DNA of 64,000 nucleotides. Source: Cronobacter sakazakii (lineage in GTDB: Bacteria; Pseudomonadota; Gammaproteobacteria; Enterobacterales; Enterobacteriaceae). The position numbers and the translations under genes were made by a program. The notes below the pieces were generated by a model that saw only the letters and a program-made list of their open reading frames with translations, ran no database searches and had not been told where the DNA came from. The DNA lies in the NCBI RefSeq assembly GCF_000982825.1, contig NZ_CP011047.1, positions 3,410,001 to 3,474,000 on the forward strand. The letters run 5' to 3'. This document shows positions 53,087 to 61,183 of this stretch, in pieces; positions within the stretch are counted from its first letter, which is position 1, and each line of letters opens with the position of its first letter.

Positions 53087-55237
53087 CTATACCGCAGCGG
53101 CGTCGCGCAGGCGCGTCTTCATGCTGGTATAGGTGGTCTGGACATACGCTTCGGCCTCGCGCTGATCGGCGATAGCCTCGACATTCACCGCGCAATATTT
53201 GGTTTCCGGTGTTTTGGAAACCGGATCGAGATTGTCCTGGGTGAGCTCGTTGCACGCGCCGATCCACCACTGATAGGTCATGTAGACCGCGCCGGGATTG
53301 ATGCGCTCGCTGACGTCAGCGCGGCTGATGACCCGCCCGCGACGCGAGTTTACCCACACCAACTGGCCGTCCCGCACGCCGAGGCGTTCCGCGTCCTGCG
53401 GGTGCATCTGCACGCGGCCCGGCTCGTCGGCGAGCGTTTGCAGCGCCGCGCAGTTGCCGGTCATCGAGCGGCAGGAGTAGTGCCCCACTTCGCGCACGGT
53501 ACACAGCACCAGCGGGTAGTCGGCGTCCGGCTGTTCCGCCGGCGCGCGCCACGGTGCCGCGAAAAGCTGGCCTTTGCCGGTCGGCGTATCGAAGTGATTC
53601 CCGGCGTAGAGGTACGGCGTGCCGGGGTGTTCCAGCGTCGGGCATGGCCACTGCACGTGCCCCATATCGCCCATTTTCTGGTACGTCACACCGTAAAAGA
53701 GCGGGCAGAGCTCGCGCATTTCGTCCCAGATCTGCTGGTTGTTGTCGTAATGCATCGGGTAGCCCATCGCGGTGGCGATAAGGCTGATGATTTCCCAGTC
53801 GCGTTTGACGTTATATTTAGGTTCCACCGCCGCCTCAAAGCGCTGGAAACCGCGGTCGGCGCAGGTAAAGACGCCGCCATGTTCGCCCCAGGAGGTGGCG
53901 GGCAGCAGAACGTCCGCCACTTCGGCGGTTTTGGTCATAAAGATGTCCTGCACCACCACAAAATCGAGCGCGTCGAAGCCCTGACGGACCAGGCCGAGAT
54001 CGGCTTCGGTCTGGAGCGGATCTTCGCCCATGATGTAGTAGGCTTTGACTTTGCCTTCGAGCGCCAGGTGCGGCACCTCGGTGATGCGCACGCCGATTTT
54101 GTCATCCATTACGGCCGGATCGATGCCCCAGGCGCGCGCGAATTTTTCCCGCACCACCGCGTCTTCGACATCCTGATAGCCAGGGAACTGGTTTGGCAGC
54201 ACGCCCATATCGCACGCGCCCTGCACGTTGTTCTGGCCGCGCACCGGGCCGACGCCGACATGCTCGCGCCCGAGATTACCGGTAAGCAGCGCCAGGCTTG
54301 AGAGCCCCTTAACGACATCCACCGCCTGGCCGAACTGCGTGACGCCCATGCCCCACATAATGGTGGCGGATGGCGCGGCGGCGAACGTGCGCATCGCCTG
54401 GCGGATCTGCTGCGCGCTGACGCCGGTGAGATGCTCGACGGCTTCCGGCGCGTAATCTTTTACGGTCTCGCGGTAGGCGTCGAGCCCTTCGGTGTAGCGC
54501 GCCACATACTCTTTGTCATACAGCGCTTCTTCAAGCAGCACATAGCCAAAGGCATTGACCAGCGCCATATTGCAGCCGTTATTGATTTGCAGATGCTGAT
54601 CGGCGATACGCGCGGTTTCGATTTTGCGCGGGTCGCAGACAATTACCTTCGCGCCGTTTTCTTTGGCTTTCAGCACGCGACGCGCCACGATCGGGTGCGA
54701 ATCGGCACAGTTGTAGCCAAACACCAGCAAACATTTGGAGTTTTCAATATCGCCAATGGAGTTGCTCATCGCGCCGTTGCCGAGCGTCTGCTGCAGCCCC
54801 GCCACCGACGGCCCGTGACAGACGCGCGCGCAGCAGTCGACATTATTGGTGTTGAGCACTGCGCGGGCGAATTTCTGCATCACGTAGTTGGTTTCGTTGC
54901 CGGTGCCGCGGGAAGAGCCGGTGGTCATGATGGCGCGCGGGCCATACTGCTTTTTGATGGCCGAGAGGCGCTCTGCGGTATAGCGAATGGCCTCATCCCA
55001 GGAGACCGCCTGGAATGCGCCGCCTTTCTGGTAGCGGATCATCGGCTGGGTGAGGCGCGGCGTCAGAAGCTGGGTATCGTTTAAGAAATCCCAGCCGTAA
55101 TAGCCTTTCAGGCAGAGCTGGTTCTGGTTGGTGACGCCTTCGGCGGCCTCGGCGCGAACGATTTTGTTGTTATCCACGACGAGTTTGAGTTTGCAACCCG
55201 CACCGCAGTACGGACAGACGCTGGTGATTTTTTTCAT
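53087..55237 (-). CDS. formate dehydrogenase H paralogue with cysteine in place of selenocysteine
   Basis: 716 residues from MKKITSVCPYCGAGCKLKLV (55237). It is closely similar to the Sec-containing FdhF at 47474-49621 over its whole length: [4Fe-4S] site CPYCGAGC, CLKGYYGWDFLNDTQLLTPR, and the active site NVDCCARVCHGPSVAGLQQ with Cys encoded by TGT at codon 140 (54820-54818) exactly where the other gene has TGA. All other family blocks are intact. It lies 34 nt after hydN and 44 nt before hypF in one operon. A Cys enzyme would work without selenium but more slowly (inference from Cys/Sec FdhF mutants). A long upstream open frame is only the antisense of hydN. Confidence 0.93.
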   Translation of the reverse strand: MKKITSVCPYCGAGCKLKLVVDNNKIVRAEAAEGVTNQNQLCLKGYYGWDFLNDTQLLTPRLTQPMIRYQKGGAFQAVSWDEAIRYTAERLSAIKKQYGPRAIMTTGSSRGTGNETNYVMQKFARAVLNTNNVDCCARVCHGPSVAGLQQTLGNGAMSNSIGDIENSKCLLVFGYNCADSHPIVARRVLKAKENGAKVIVCDPRKIETARIADQHLQINNGCNMALVNAFGYVLLEEALYDKEYVARYTEGLDAYRETVKDYAPEAVEHLTGVSAQQIRQAMRTFAAAPSATIMWGMGVTQFGQAVDVVKGLSSLALLTGNLGREHVGVGPVRGQNNVQGACDMGVLPNQFPGYQDVEDAVVREKFARAWGIDPAVMDDKIGVRITEVPHLALEGKVKAYYIMGEDPLQTEADLGLVRQGFDALDFVVVQDIFMTKTAEVADVLLPATSWGEHGGVFTCADRGFQRFEAAVEPKYNVKRDWEIISLIATAMGYPMHYDNNQQIWDEMRELCPLFYGVTYQKMGDMGHVQWPCPTLEHPGTPYLYAGNHFDTPTGKGQLFAAPWRAPAEQPDADYPLVLCTVREVGHYSCRSMTGNCAALQTLADEPGRVQMHPQDAERLGVRDGQLVWVNSRRGRVISRADVSERINPGAVYMTYQWWIGACNELTQDNLDPVSKTPETKYCAVNVEAIADQREAEAYVQTTYTSMKTRLRDAAAV

Positions 55238-55271
55238 CAGTAACAGACCTGTTAAAAGTGAAATCAGTGGC

Positions 55272-55817
55272 TTAAAAAGCCAGGGATGAGAGGCCATCGA
55301 GCGCGGCACGGCGGCGGCGTTCGGCGCTGAGCGCTTCCAGGCGGTTGCGATCGATGCAGACGATGGCGTTAGTCGGGCATGCCTCGATGCAGGCCGGGCC
55401 TTCGGCGCGGTGATGGCAGAGATCGCATTTGTTAGCTTCGGCTTTCTCGGCCAGTACGTTGAGGCCCGCGCCGCTGTTGCGTACCACCGGGCGCACCACG
55501 ACTTCCATCGCGCCGTAAGGGCACGCCACGACGCAGGTTTTGCAGCCGATGCAGCGCTGCTGGTGGACGTGGACAAAATCATTGTCGCGGGTGATCGCAC
55601 CATTCGGGCAGACGCTGGCGCACGGCGCGTCTTCACACTGGCGGCACATGGTGGCGGTTGAGACATTCACGCCCTTGACGACGTGAATGCGCGGCAGAAA
55701 GGTTTGCGCGGTGAGCGCGGCGCAGTCCTGGTTTTCCTGGTGCGATACCACGCACGCCACCTCGCAGGTGCGGCATCCTATACATTTACTTGAATCAGCA
55801 ATGATGAAGCGGTTCAT
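55272..55817 (-). CDS. hydN: HydN, four-cluster ferredoxin-like electron carrier
   Basis: 181 residues from MNRFIIADSSKCIGCRTCEV (55817; GGAG 6 nt upstream). Four [4Fe-4S] motifs are visible: CIGCRTCEVAC, CRQCEDAPCASVCPNGA, CIGCKTCVVACPYGA, and CDLCHHRAEGPACIEACPTN. HydN is associated with formate dehydrogenase H and its electron transfer to hydrogenase. It leads the operon hydN-fdhF(Cys)-hypF-nickel permease. In E. coli only hydN-hypF are adjacent. Confidence 0.95.
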   Translation of the reverse strand: MNRFIIADSSKCIGCRTCEVACVVSHQENQDCAALTAQTFLPRIHVVKGVNVSTATMCRQCEDAPCASVCPNGAITRDNDFVHVHQQRCIGCKTCVVACPYGAMEVVVRPVVRNSGAGLNVLAEKAEANKCDLCHHRAEGPACIEACPTNAIVCIDRNRLEALSAERRRRAALDGLSSLAF

Positions 55818-55853
55818 CATGATCTCCGGCTGTGGGTTGAACCCACTCGCTAA

Positions 55854-55869
55854 TACACGATCCGTGCCA
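55854..55869 (-). promoter_or_regulatory. sigma-54-like promoter of the hydN operon
   Basis: TGGCACGGATCGTGTA on the minus strand. The -24 half is perfect and spacing is correct, but the -12 reads GT instead of GC. It lies 36 nt before the hydN start. A TGTCGATGACA palindrome at 55936-55926 (minus strand) could be an FhlA box. Confidence 0.55.
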
Positions 55870-55970
55870 GATTTTAATATGATGATTTTAAATGATTTTA
55901 TTTTCGAGGGAGGCTGGAGCGAAGGTGTCATCGACATTTATGACGATGAAATTGACGGATTTCAGGCAAC

Positions 55971-55996
55971 AAAAAAGCGGGTCTGATAACCCGCTT
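55971..55996 (-). terminator. terminator of the 73-residue ORF
   Basis: AAGCGGGT/ACCCGCTT stem (8 bp), 6-nt loop, T run on the minus strand, 24 nt after the stop at 56020. Confidence 0.85.
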
Positions 55997-56019
55997 CATC
56001 GGTAGTACCTTTTATGCGG

Positions 56020-56241
56020 TTACGCGCACAGATTCGTTTCATTACGGGCGGCACTGATGGTCAGTTGCAGCCCTTGTTTACGGTAGTGGTTGTAACGTTC
56101 ACGAAACCAGGCGGACTGCGCCTCGCTCATATTGCCGGTGACGGCATCGATATCGATACGACGTCCTTCTCCGTTCATACGGGCAAAACTGCTCGCCAGA
56201 AAATCAAAGTTCTTGAACGAATAAATATCTTGTCTGTTCAT
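56020..56241 (-). CDS. small conserved-looking protein in the FHL cluster, function unknown
   Basis: 73 residues from MNRQDIYSFKNFDFLASSFA (56241), with GGAGGGAG as ribosome site and its own terminator. It is soluble, with a basic/aromatic middle (SEAQSAWFRERYNHYRKQGL). I do not recognise it by name. It sits between hydN and the hyc operon on the same strand. The open frame upstream to 56622 is not coding in character. Confidence 0.65.
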   Translation of the reverse strand: MNRQDIYSFKNFDFLASSFARMNGEGRRIDIDAVTGNMSEAQSAWFRERYNHYRKQGLQLTISAARNETNLCA

Positions 56242-56461
56242 CAGTTTCTCCCTCCAGTTCAACAACTGTATACGATGCTGCACCGCGCTTTTTTTATTCA
56301 GAGGATTCCTGGTAGGCAACGGGCGGTTTCGGAACGTTCCGGTAAGCGGGAGGCGTTGATTTTTAAAGATTGAGTTGGTGAGCGAGCAAGATATGTACAA
56401 TGAAAATAAAGGTGGGTGCGCGATGCTTACCCTTCTTAAAAGAGAAGCAGCGCTAATGTGA

Positions 56462-56770
56462 ATGGTTTTGCTCCGGCTTAAAAAAATCGGTTTCGCCGTT
56501 TCGCCGCAGGCCGGGGCGCACCGGAGGGACAAAAATGCCGGGAGCATTTTTGAACAACGCGAAGCGTTGGCCCCGAAGGGGCGAGGCCCCAGGGATGGGC
56601 CGAGTAACCGGTGCGAGGGCATGACAATACAGGGAGGTATTGTCTTGCCCGACCCGTGGCCGGAGGGAATAAGGCGAGGCTTCCCCGCAGGGGCGATTTT
56701 CCGCCGGGAGCCGGGATTGCAAAGGGGGCGGCGGCGAGCCCCCTTTGCACGTTCGCGTGAAATGAGCGCC
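56462..56770. repeat. hairpin-rich G+C intergenic element (probable dispersed repeat)
   Basis: About 310 bp made of successive perfect or near-perfect hairpins: AAATGC/GCATTT near 56531-56546; GGCCCC..GGGGC near 56568-56582; a 14-bp stem with one mismatch (about 56618-56651) around AGGGAG; and an 11-bp stem GCAAAGGGGGC/GCCCCCTTTGC (about 56717-56746). Six-frame translations are repetitive and non-protein-like. I take it as a mobile intergenic repeat or structured RNA rather than a gene. It and its flanks account for 56242-56944. Confidence 0.6.
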
Positions 56771-56854
56771 CATATTAAGACGGCGTTATGGCGAACGGAA
56801 CGTATTCACCAACTTGGAATTTCCCTCTCCCCGGTATTTTCCCAAAACGTAAAC

Positions 56855-56933
56855 GGTGGGTGCGCTACGCTTACCCACCCTACAATTTTGGGGTAACACA
56901 TGACGTAGGGCGGGTAAGCATCGCGCACCCGCC
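56855..56933. repeat. REP-like pair in inverted orientation
   Basis: GGTGGGTGCGCTACGCTTAC ending CCACC (56855-56879) and an inverted GGCGGGTAAGC..GCACCCGCC (about 56909-56933) flank TACAATTTTGGGG. They are the same unit as the array at 59156. A partial unit lies near 56412-56435. Confidence 0.8.
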
Positions 56934-56944
56934 ATCCCACCTGA

Positions 56945-57418
56945 CTACACGCCCTCCTCCACCGCCAGCGCCGCAAACCCGCCGTTGTCGGTCCACTGCG
57001 CCAGACGGTCATACACGGTATCAACGGCGCGTTTCACCGCATCGGTCATCGGGTAATAAAACCCCACAATGTCGGGCTGGATGCCGAGAAAAATCACCTC
57101 GCCCACATCCTCTCGCAGCTGATCCACCAGATAATTCAGCGGCATATTGTGGGTCGTCATCATAAACATCTCTGAAATATCGTCCGGATCAATAATGCGG
57201 ATCTCGCCTGGGTTCAACCCCATCTCGGTGGCATCCACCAGCAACAACCGCCGCGGGCGCAGTTCGCGGATGGCACCGATGTCATTCTCCGGCGCGCTGC
57301 CGCCATCCACCAGCACCCACTCGCCCTGGGGCGCGGCGCGGAATTTTTCGGCGAGCAGCGGCCCTGCGCCGTCGTCGCCCATCATGCTGTTCCCGACACA
57401 CAATAAAACGTCAGACAC
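56945..57418 (-). CDS. hycI: HycI, hydrogenase 3 maturation endopeptidase
   Basis: 157 residues. Cleaves the C-terminal peptide of HycE after nickel insertion. The family motifs are LLCVGNSMMGDDGAGPLLAE (metal-binding Asp), LVDATEMGLNPGEIRII and the C-terminal half with FLGIQPDIVGFYYPMT. Overlaps hycH by 8 nt; last gene of the hyc operon. REP-like repeats follow. Confidence 0.97.
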   Translation of the reverse strand: MSDVLLCVGNSMMGDDGAGPLLAEKFRAAPQGEWVLVDGGSAPENDIGAIRELRPRRLLLVDATEMGLNPGEIRIIDPDDISEMFMMTTHNMPLNYLVDQLREDVGEVIFLGIQPDIVGFYYPMTDAVKRAVDTVYDRLAQWTDNGGFAALAVEEGV

Positions 57419-57818
57419 GATCCCTCCTCACCATCACATAGACCGCCGGCTCACGCTGGATGGCCTGAAGCAGCCCTAAAAGCTCGCAGCTCCACGCCTG
57501 CTGCTGCGCGTTCTGGCGCGGCAACGCCTCGTCAAACGCCCGCGCCAGCAGCGAGACATGATTCTGGTCGATAATGATCTCCCCGTAGCGCGGCACGCCC
57601 TGCATTTTGCGCTGCGCCTCGCCGGGCGCGAGGGTGGCGATCCACGCCTGATAGGCCTCAAACGGGCAGACCAGCGACGCCTTAAGACAGTCGATCACGC
57701 CCAGATGATGGCCTATCGCCAGGCTGTAGTAGATAACCTGCTGCGCCTGCGGCGGCGTCGCATCATTTTCATCAACGAACTTGCGCGACAGGCGGCTGAA
57801 CACGACGGTTTCGCTCAT
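57411..57818 (-). CDS. hycH: HycH, hydrogenase 3 assembly protein
   Basis: 135 residues, matching E. coli HycH in length; starts MSETVVFSRLSRKFVDENDA. Needed for maturation of the large subunit HycE, mechanism not established. It overlaps both hycG and hycI, in normal order. Confidence 0.93.
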   Translation of the reverse strand: MSETVVFSRLSRKFVDENDATPPQAQQVIYYSLAIGHHLGVIDCLKASLVCPFEAYQAWIATLAPGEAQRKMQGVPRYGEIIIDQNHVSLLARAFDEALPRQNAQQQAWSCELLGLLQAIQREPAVYVMVRRDRV

Positions 57819-58582
57819 CCGATGCGCTCCTGCGCCACCACCGCCTCAAGCTGCGCGACGATTTCGCTAAGACGCGGGTCGTTTTCCTGCGACAGCCACC
57901 CCGCCACGCTCTGCTCGCCTGCCGTCAGATGGCGCAGATAGTCATCGGCAATCTGACGACCGTAGCGATACCCCGCCAGACGACGCGCGGCGCGGTCAAC
58001 GCGCACGCGCAGCGGCTGCACCATCTCCGGGTGCAGAATGGCGGCAGCCTGATTGTCCTCATCACCAGGCGCGCGGGCGTGGATTTTCTGCTCCAGCAGG
58101 CCGAGCGCCATCGCAAAGCCGTAGAGCGTCGCGGCGGGCGTCGGCGGGCAGCCCGGGATGTAAACATCCACCGGAACGATTTTGTCGGTGCCGCCCCACA
58201 CGCAGTAGAGATCGTGGAAAATGCCGCCGCTGTTGCCGCACGCGCCGTAAGAAATACAGATTTTCGGATCGGGTGCCGATTCCCAGGCGCGCAGTGCGGG
58301 CGAGCGCATGGCGCGCGTCACCGCGCCGGTAAACAGCAGAATGTCGGCGTGCCGCGGCGACGGCACCACTTTGATGCCGAAGCGCTCGGCGTCAAAGAGC
58401 GGCGAAAGCGTGGCGAAAATTTCGATTTCGCAGCCGTTGCAGCCGCCGCAGTCGACGCGGTAGACATACGCCGAGCGCTTGATGTTTTTCAGAAGCGACG
58501 TTTTCATGCGCGCGATGGATTCTTCCACCGTCACGGGCACCGGAATGTTGTTGTCATCGCGAGGGCCGAGCAGGTTCATCAC
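57815..58582 (-). CDS. hycG: HycG, hydrogenase 3 small-subunit-like protein
   Basis: 255 residues, NuoB/HyfI-like [NiFe] hydrogenase small subunit with a single [4Fe-4S] cluster: VDCGGCNGCEIEIFATLSPL, FTGAVTRAMRSPAL, ISYGACGNSGGIF and VDVYIPGCPPTPAATLYG. GTG at 58582 gives the same length as in E. coli; the ATG at 58579 is equally possible. Overlaps hycF and hycH. Confidence 0.96.
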   Translation of the reverse strand: MMNLLGPRDDNNIPVPVTVEESIARMKTSLLKNIKRSAYVYRVDCGGCNGCEIEIFATLSPLFDAERFGIKVVPSPRHADILLFTGAVTRAMRSPALRAWESAPDPKICISYGACGNSGGIFHDLYCVWGGTDKIVPVDVYIPGCPPTPAATLYGFAMALGLLEQKIHARAPGDEDNQAAAILHPEMVQPLRVRVDRAARRLAGYRYGRQIADDYLRHLTAGEQSVAGWLSQENDPRLSEIVAQLEAVVAQERIG

Positions 58583-59121
58583 AGCGCCTCCTTCATTTCG
58601 CGGGTCAGGTCGATAAGCTCCGAGGGCGCAAGGCCCTGCTGGCGTTTGCAGTCAGGACAGGTTTCAAAACTCGCGCGATGGCGCTCGGCGCGTTCATCGC
58701 CATTGTGCGCCAGCAACGCTATCGCGTAATCCACCTCTTTTTGCACCGCAAACGGCTGCTGGCAGACGCGGCAGCGACAGAACGCGAAGCTTGCCTGCTG
58801 GAGAAAATCCTCTTTGCGCCAGACCGCCAGTTCATATTCGGGCGTCAGGCGAATGGCCGCCGTCGGGCAGACCTCTTCGCAGCGGCCGCAGAAGATGCAG
58901 CGGCCGAGATTGAACTGCCAGTCGAGGCGGTCGTGTTGAAGGTCGGCTTCGACCGTTAAGGCATTGGACGGGCAGGCGTTTATGCAGGCCGCGCAGCCAA
59001 TACACTGCTGCGGGTTGTGCTGCGGCTTGCCGCGGAAATTTTTGTCGACCGGCATCGGTTGCAGCGGATAAGGCTGCGTCGCCACGCCGGTTTTTAAGGC
59101 TTTTTTGATAAAGGTAAACAT
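58579..59121 (-). CDS. hycF: HycF, electron-transfer ferredoxin of hydrogenase 3
   Basis: 180 residues, NuoI-like. Two [4Fe-4S] motifs are CIGCAACINACPSNA and CIFCGRCEEVCPTAAI; additional CxxC pairs (CRCRVCQQ and CPDCKRQQ) lie in the C-terminal part. Starts MFTFIKKALKTGVATQPYPL. It is separated from hycE by the REP-like array, so its transcript level may differ from the genes upstream. Confidence 0.96.
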   Translation of the reverse strand: MFTFIKKALKTGVATQPYPLQPMPVDKNFRGKPQHNPQQCIGCAACINACPSNALTVEADLQHDRLDWQFNLGRCIFCGRCEEVCPTAAIRLTPEYELAVWRKEDFLQQASFAFCRCRVCQQPFAVQKEVDYAIALLAHNGDERAERHRASFETCPDCKRQQGLAPSELIDLTREMKEAL

Positions 59122-59155
59122 GTTGTCTCCTGTCGCCTGCGCGACGGTTTTACCT

Positions 59156-59455
59156 GGCGGGTGCGCTGTCGCTTACCCGCCCTACGATCATTTTCGACGG
59201 TTTTACCCGGCGGGTGCGCTGCCGCTTACCCGCCCTACGATCGTTTTGTGACGGTTCTACCCGGCGGGTGCGCTGTCACTTACCCGCCCTGGGAACACTT
59301 TGCGACGGTTTTAACCGGCGGGTGCGCTGTCGCTTATCCGCCCTGGGAACACTTTGCGACGGTTTTACCCGGCGGGTGCGCTGTCGCTTACCCGCCAGGA
59401 TTAACAGGCGAGCCATTCCCCGTAGGGTGGGTAAGCGCAGCGCACCCACCGTGGC
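59156..59455. repeat. REP-like tandem array between hycE and hycF
   Basis: Five direct units starting at 59156, 59209, 59263, 59317 and 59371 (53-54 bp period). Each has the hairpin GGCGGGT-GCG..CGC-TT-ACCCGCC followed by a spacer with ACGGTTTTACC. A sixth unit lies inverted at about 59424-59450. It fills the whole hycE-hycF gap (59122-59458) and contains no gene. Confidence 0.9.
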
Positions 59456-59458
59456 CGC

Positions 59459-61168
59459 CTATTTCAGCGGCGAGTTTTTGCGCTCAATGCTGTAGCGCTC
59501 CAGCTCTTTGTACGGCACCACCTGGCTTTTCTTCTTGCGCACGTCCACCACCGTCATACGGTCGGTGCAGGAGTAGCACGGGTCGAGGCTGCCGATGATC
59601 AGTGGCGCGTCCGACACCGTATTGCCGCGCAGCATATAGCGCAGCGTCGGCCAGTTGGCATAGGTCGCCGCCCGGCAGCGCCAGCGGTAAAGCTTCTGGT
59701 TGTCGCCGGTCATGCTCCAGTGAATATCATCGCCGCGCGGCGCTTCGGAAAAACCAAGCGCAAAGCGATTCGGAATATAGGTAAACCCTTCCACCAGCAG
59801 CGGCCCGCCTGGCAGGTTATCCAGCCCGAAATCGATCATATTGAGCGCAGTAAACACCTCGTTGATGCGCACTTTCAGGCGGGAAATCACGTCGCAACCT
59901 TGCTCGCTGTGCACTTCCATCGGCAGCAGGCCGTACCCCACAAACGGATGATCGGCGCGGGTGTCGCGGACGTGGCCGCTCGCGCGCACCATCGGCCCGA
60001 CGTTACTGAAATCACGCGCGATCTGCGGGTCGAGACGGCCAATGCCCGCCGTACGCTGTTCGATATTCGGCGTGCTGAGCAGAATGCTCACCAGATCCTG
60101 CACCTCGCGGCGCATCTGCTGGGCCAGTTGACGGGTCTGCGTCATATCGTCTTTCAGCAGATCGCGGCGAATACCGCCAATCAGGTTCATGCCGTAGGTT
60201 TTACGCGCGCCGGTGAGGATTTCCGCCATCTTCATGGAGGTTTCACGCACGCGGAAAAACTGCATAAAGCCGGAGTCGAACCCGACAAAATGGCACGCCA
60301 GACCGAGATTCAGCAGGTGGCTGTGCAGCCGCTCGACTTCAAGCAGAATGGCGCGGATCGCCTGCGCGCGCTCCGGCACCTGAATACCCATCGCGTTTTC
60401 CACCGACGTGGTGTAGGCCGTGCTGTGGGCAAAGCCGCAGATACCGCAGACGCGGTCGGAGAGAAACGTCACTTCGTTGTAGCCCATGCGGGTTTCGGCG
60501 AGTTTCTCCATGCCGCGGTGGACGTAAAAGAGCCGGTAGTCGGCATCGATGATGTTTTCGCCATCCACGAACAGCCGGAAGTGGCCCGGCTCGTCGGAAG
60601 TGACATGCAGCGGGCCGATGGGCACCACGTTATTTTTGGCATCACCCAGCTCATTGATGAACTCATAGGTCTCTTTATCACTGGTCGGCGCCGGGCGCTG
60701 GCGGTAATCCATGCTGTCTTTGCGCAGCGGATAGAGGTCGTCCGGCCAGTCATCCGGCAGCACCAGGCGACGCTCATCCGGCAGACCGACCGGGATCAGG
60801 CCATACATATCGCGCACTTCGCGCTCGCCCCAGACGGCGGCGGGCACGCGCGGCGTCACAGACGGAAACTCCGGTTTATTCGCGTCCACCTCGACACGCA
60901 CCGTTATCCAGCACTTCACGCCCTGCTCCATCGAGAGCACGTAATAGACCGCGTAGCTGCCGCAGAGCTTGCGCTCGTCGTTGCCAAACAGCACCGACAG
61001 CCAGCCGCCCTGCTGGTAGTAAAGAAACTCCACCACTTCCGGCAGATAATTGATTTTCACCGTGACCGTCAGTTGGTCTTTGGTTTGCCAGGCTTCATCG
61101 AGCACCACGCCTGGAAACGCCTCGTGCAGTGCGCGCAGATAGTGTTGCCCTGTTTTTTCTTCAGACAT
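59459..61168 (-). CDS. hycE: HycE, large subunit of hydrogenase 3
   Basis: 569 residues, identical in length to E. coli HycE. The N-terminal part is NuoC-like, the rest NuoD/[NiFe]-large-subunit-like. Nickel ligands are in RVCGICGFAHSTAYTTS (about residue 240) and DPCYSCTDRMTV (about 530). HycI should cut after the Arg of the latter, removing the 32-residue tail ending ERYSIERKNSPLK. Reduces protons to H2 with electrons from formate. Confidence 0.97.
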   Translation of the reverse strand: MSEEKTGQHYLRALHEAFPGVVLDEAWQTKDQLTVTVKINYLPEVVEFLYYQQGGWLSVLFGNDERKLCGSYAVYYVLSMEQGVKCWITVRVEVDANKPEFPSVTPRVPAAVWGEREVRDMYGLIPVGLPDERRLVLPDDWPDDLYPLRKDSMDYRQRPAPTSDKETYEFINELGDAKNNVVPIGPLHVTSDEPGHFRLFVDGENIIDADYRLFYVHRGMEKLAETRMGYNEVTFLSDRVCGICGFAHSTAYTTSVENAMGIQVPERAQAIRAILLEVERLHSHLLNLGLACHFVGFDSGFMQFFRVRETSMKMAEILTGARKTYGMNLIGGIRRDLLKDDMTQTRQLAQQMRREVQDLVSILLSTPNIEQRTAGIGRLDPQIARDFSNVGPMVRASGHVRDTRADHPFVGYGLLPMEVHSEQGCDVISRLKVRINEVFTALNMIDFGLDNLPGGPLLVEGFTYIPNRFALGFSEAPRGDDIHWSMTGDNQKLYRWRCRAATYANWPTLRYMLRGNTVSDAPLIIGSLDPCYSCTDRMTVVDVRKKKSQVVPYKELERYSIERKNSPLK

Positions 61169-61183
61169 CGTTCAGTTCTCTTA

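Noticed and set aside
53087..55666. Longer 859-residue start for the Cys-type fdhF (fusion with an N-terminal domain)
   Set aside because: The extra 143 codons are an out-of-frame reading of hydN; the family start MKKITSVCPYC at 55237 is clear.
56453..56773. ORFs of 90-106 codons on the minus strand (and 144 on plus) in the hairpin block
   Set aside because: Several frames are open at once over G+C-rich hairpins; translations are Pro/Arg/Ser-rich and not protein-like.
59156..59455. Tandem 54-bp array considered as a CRISPR
   Set aside because: Units are REP-like palindromes, the between-unit sequence is itself repeated and not unique, one unit is inverted, and no cas gene is present.
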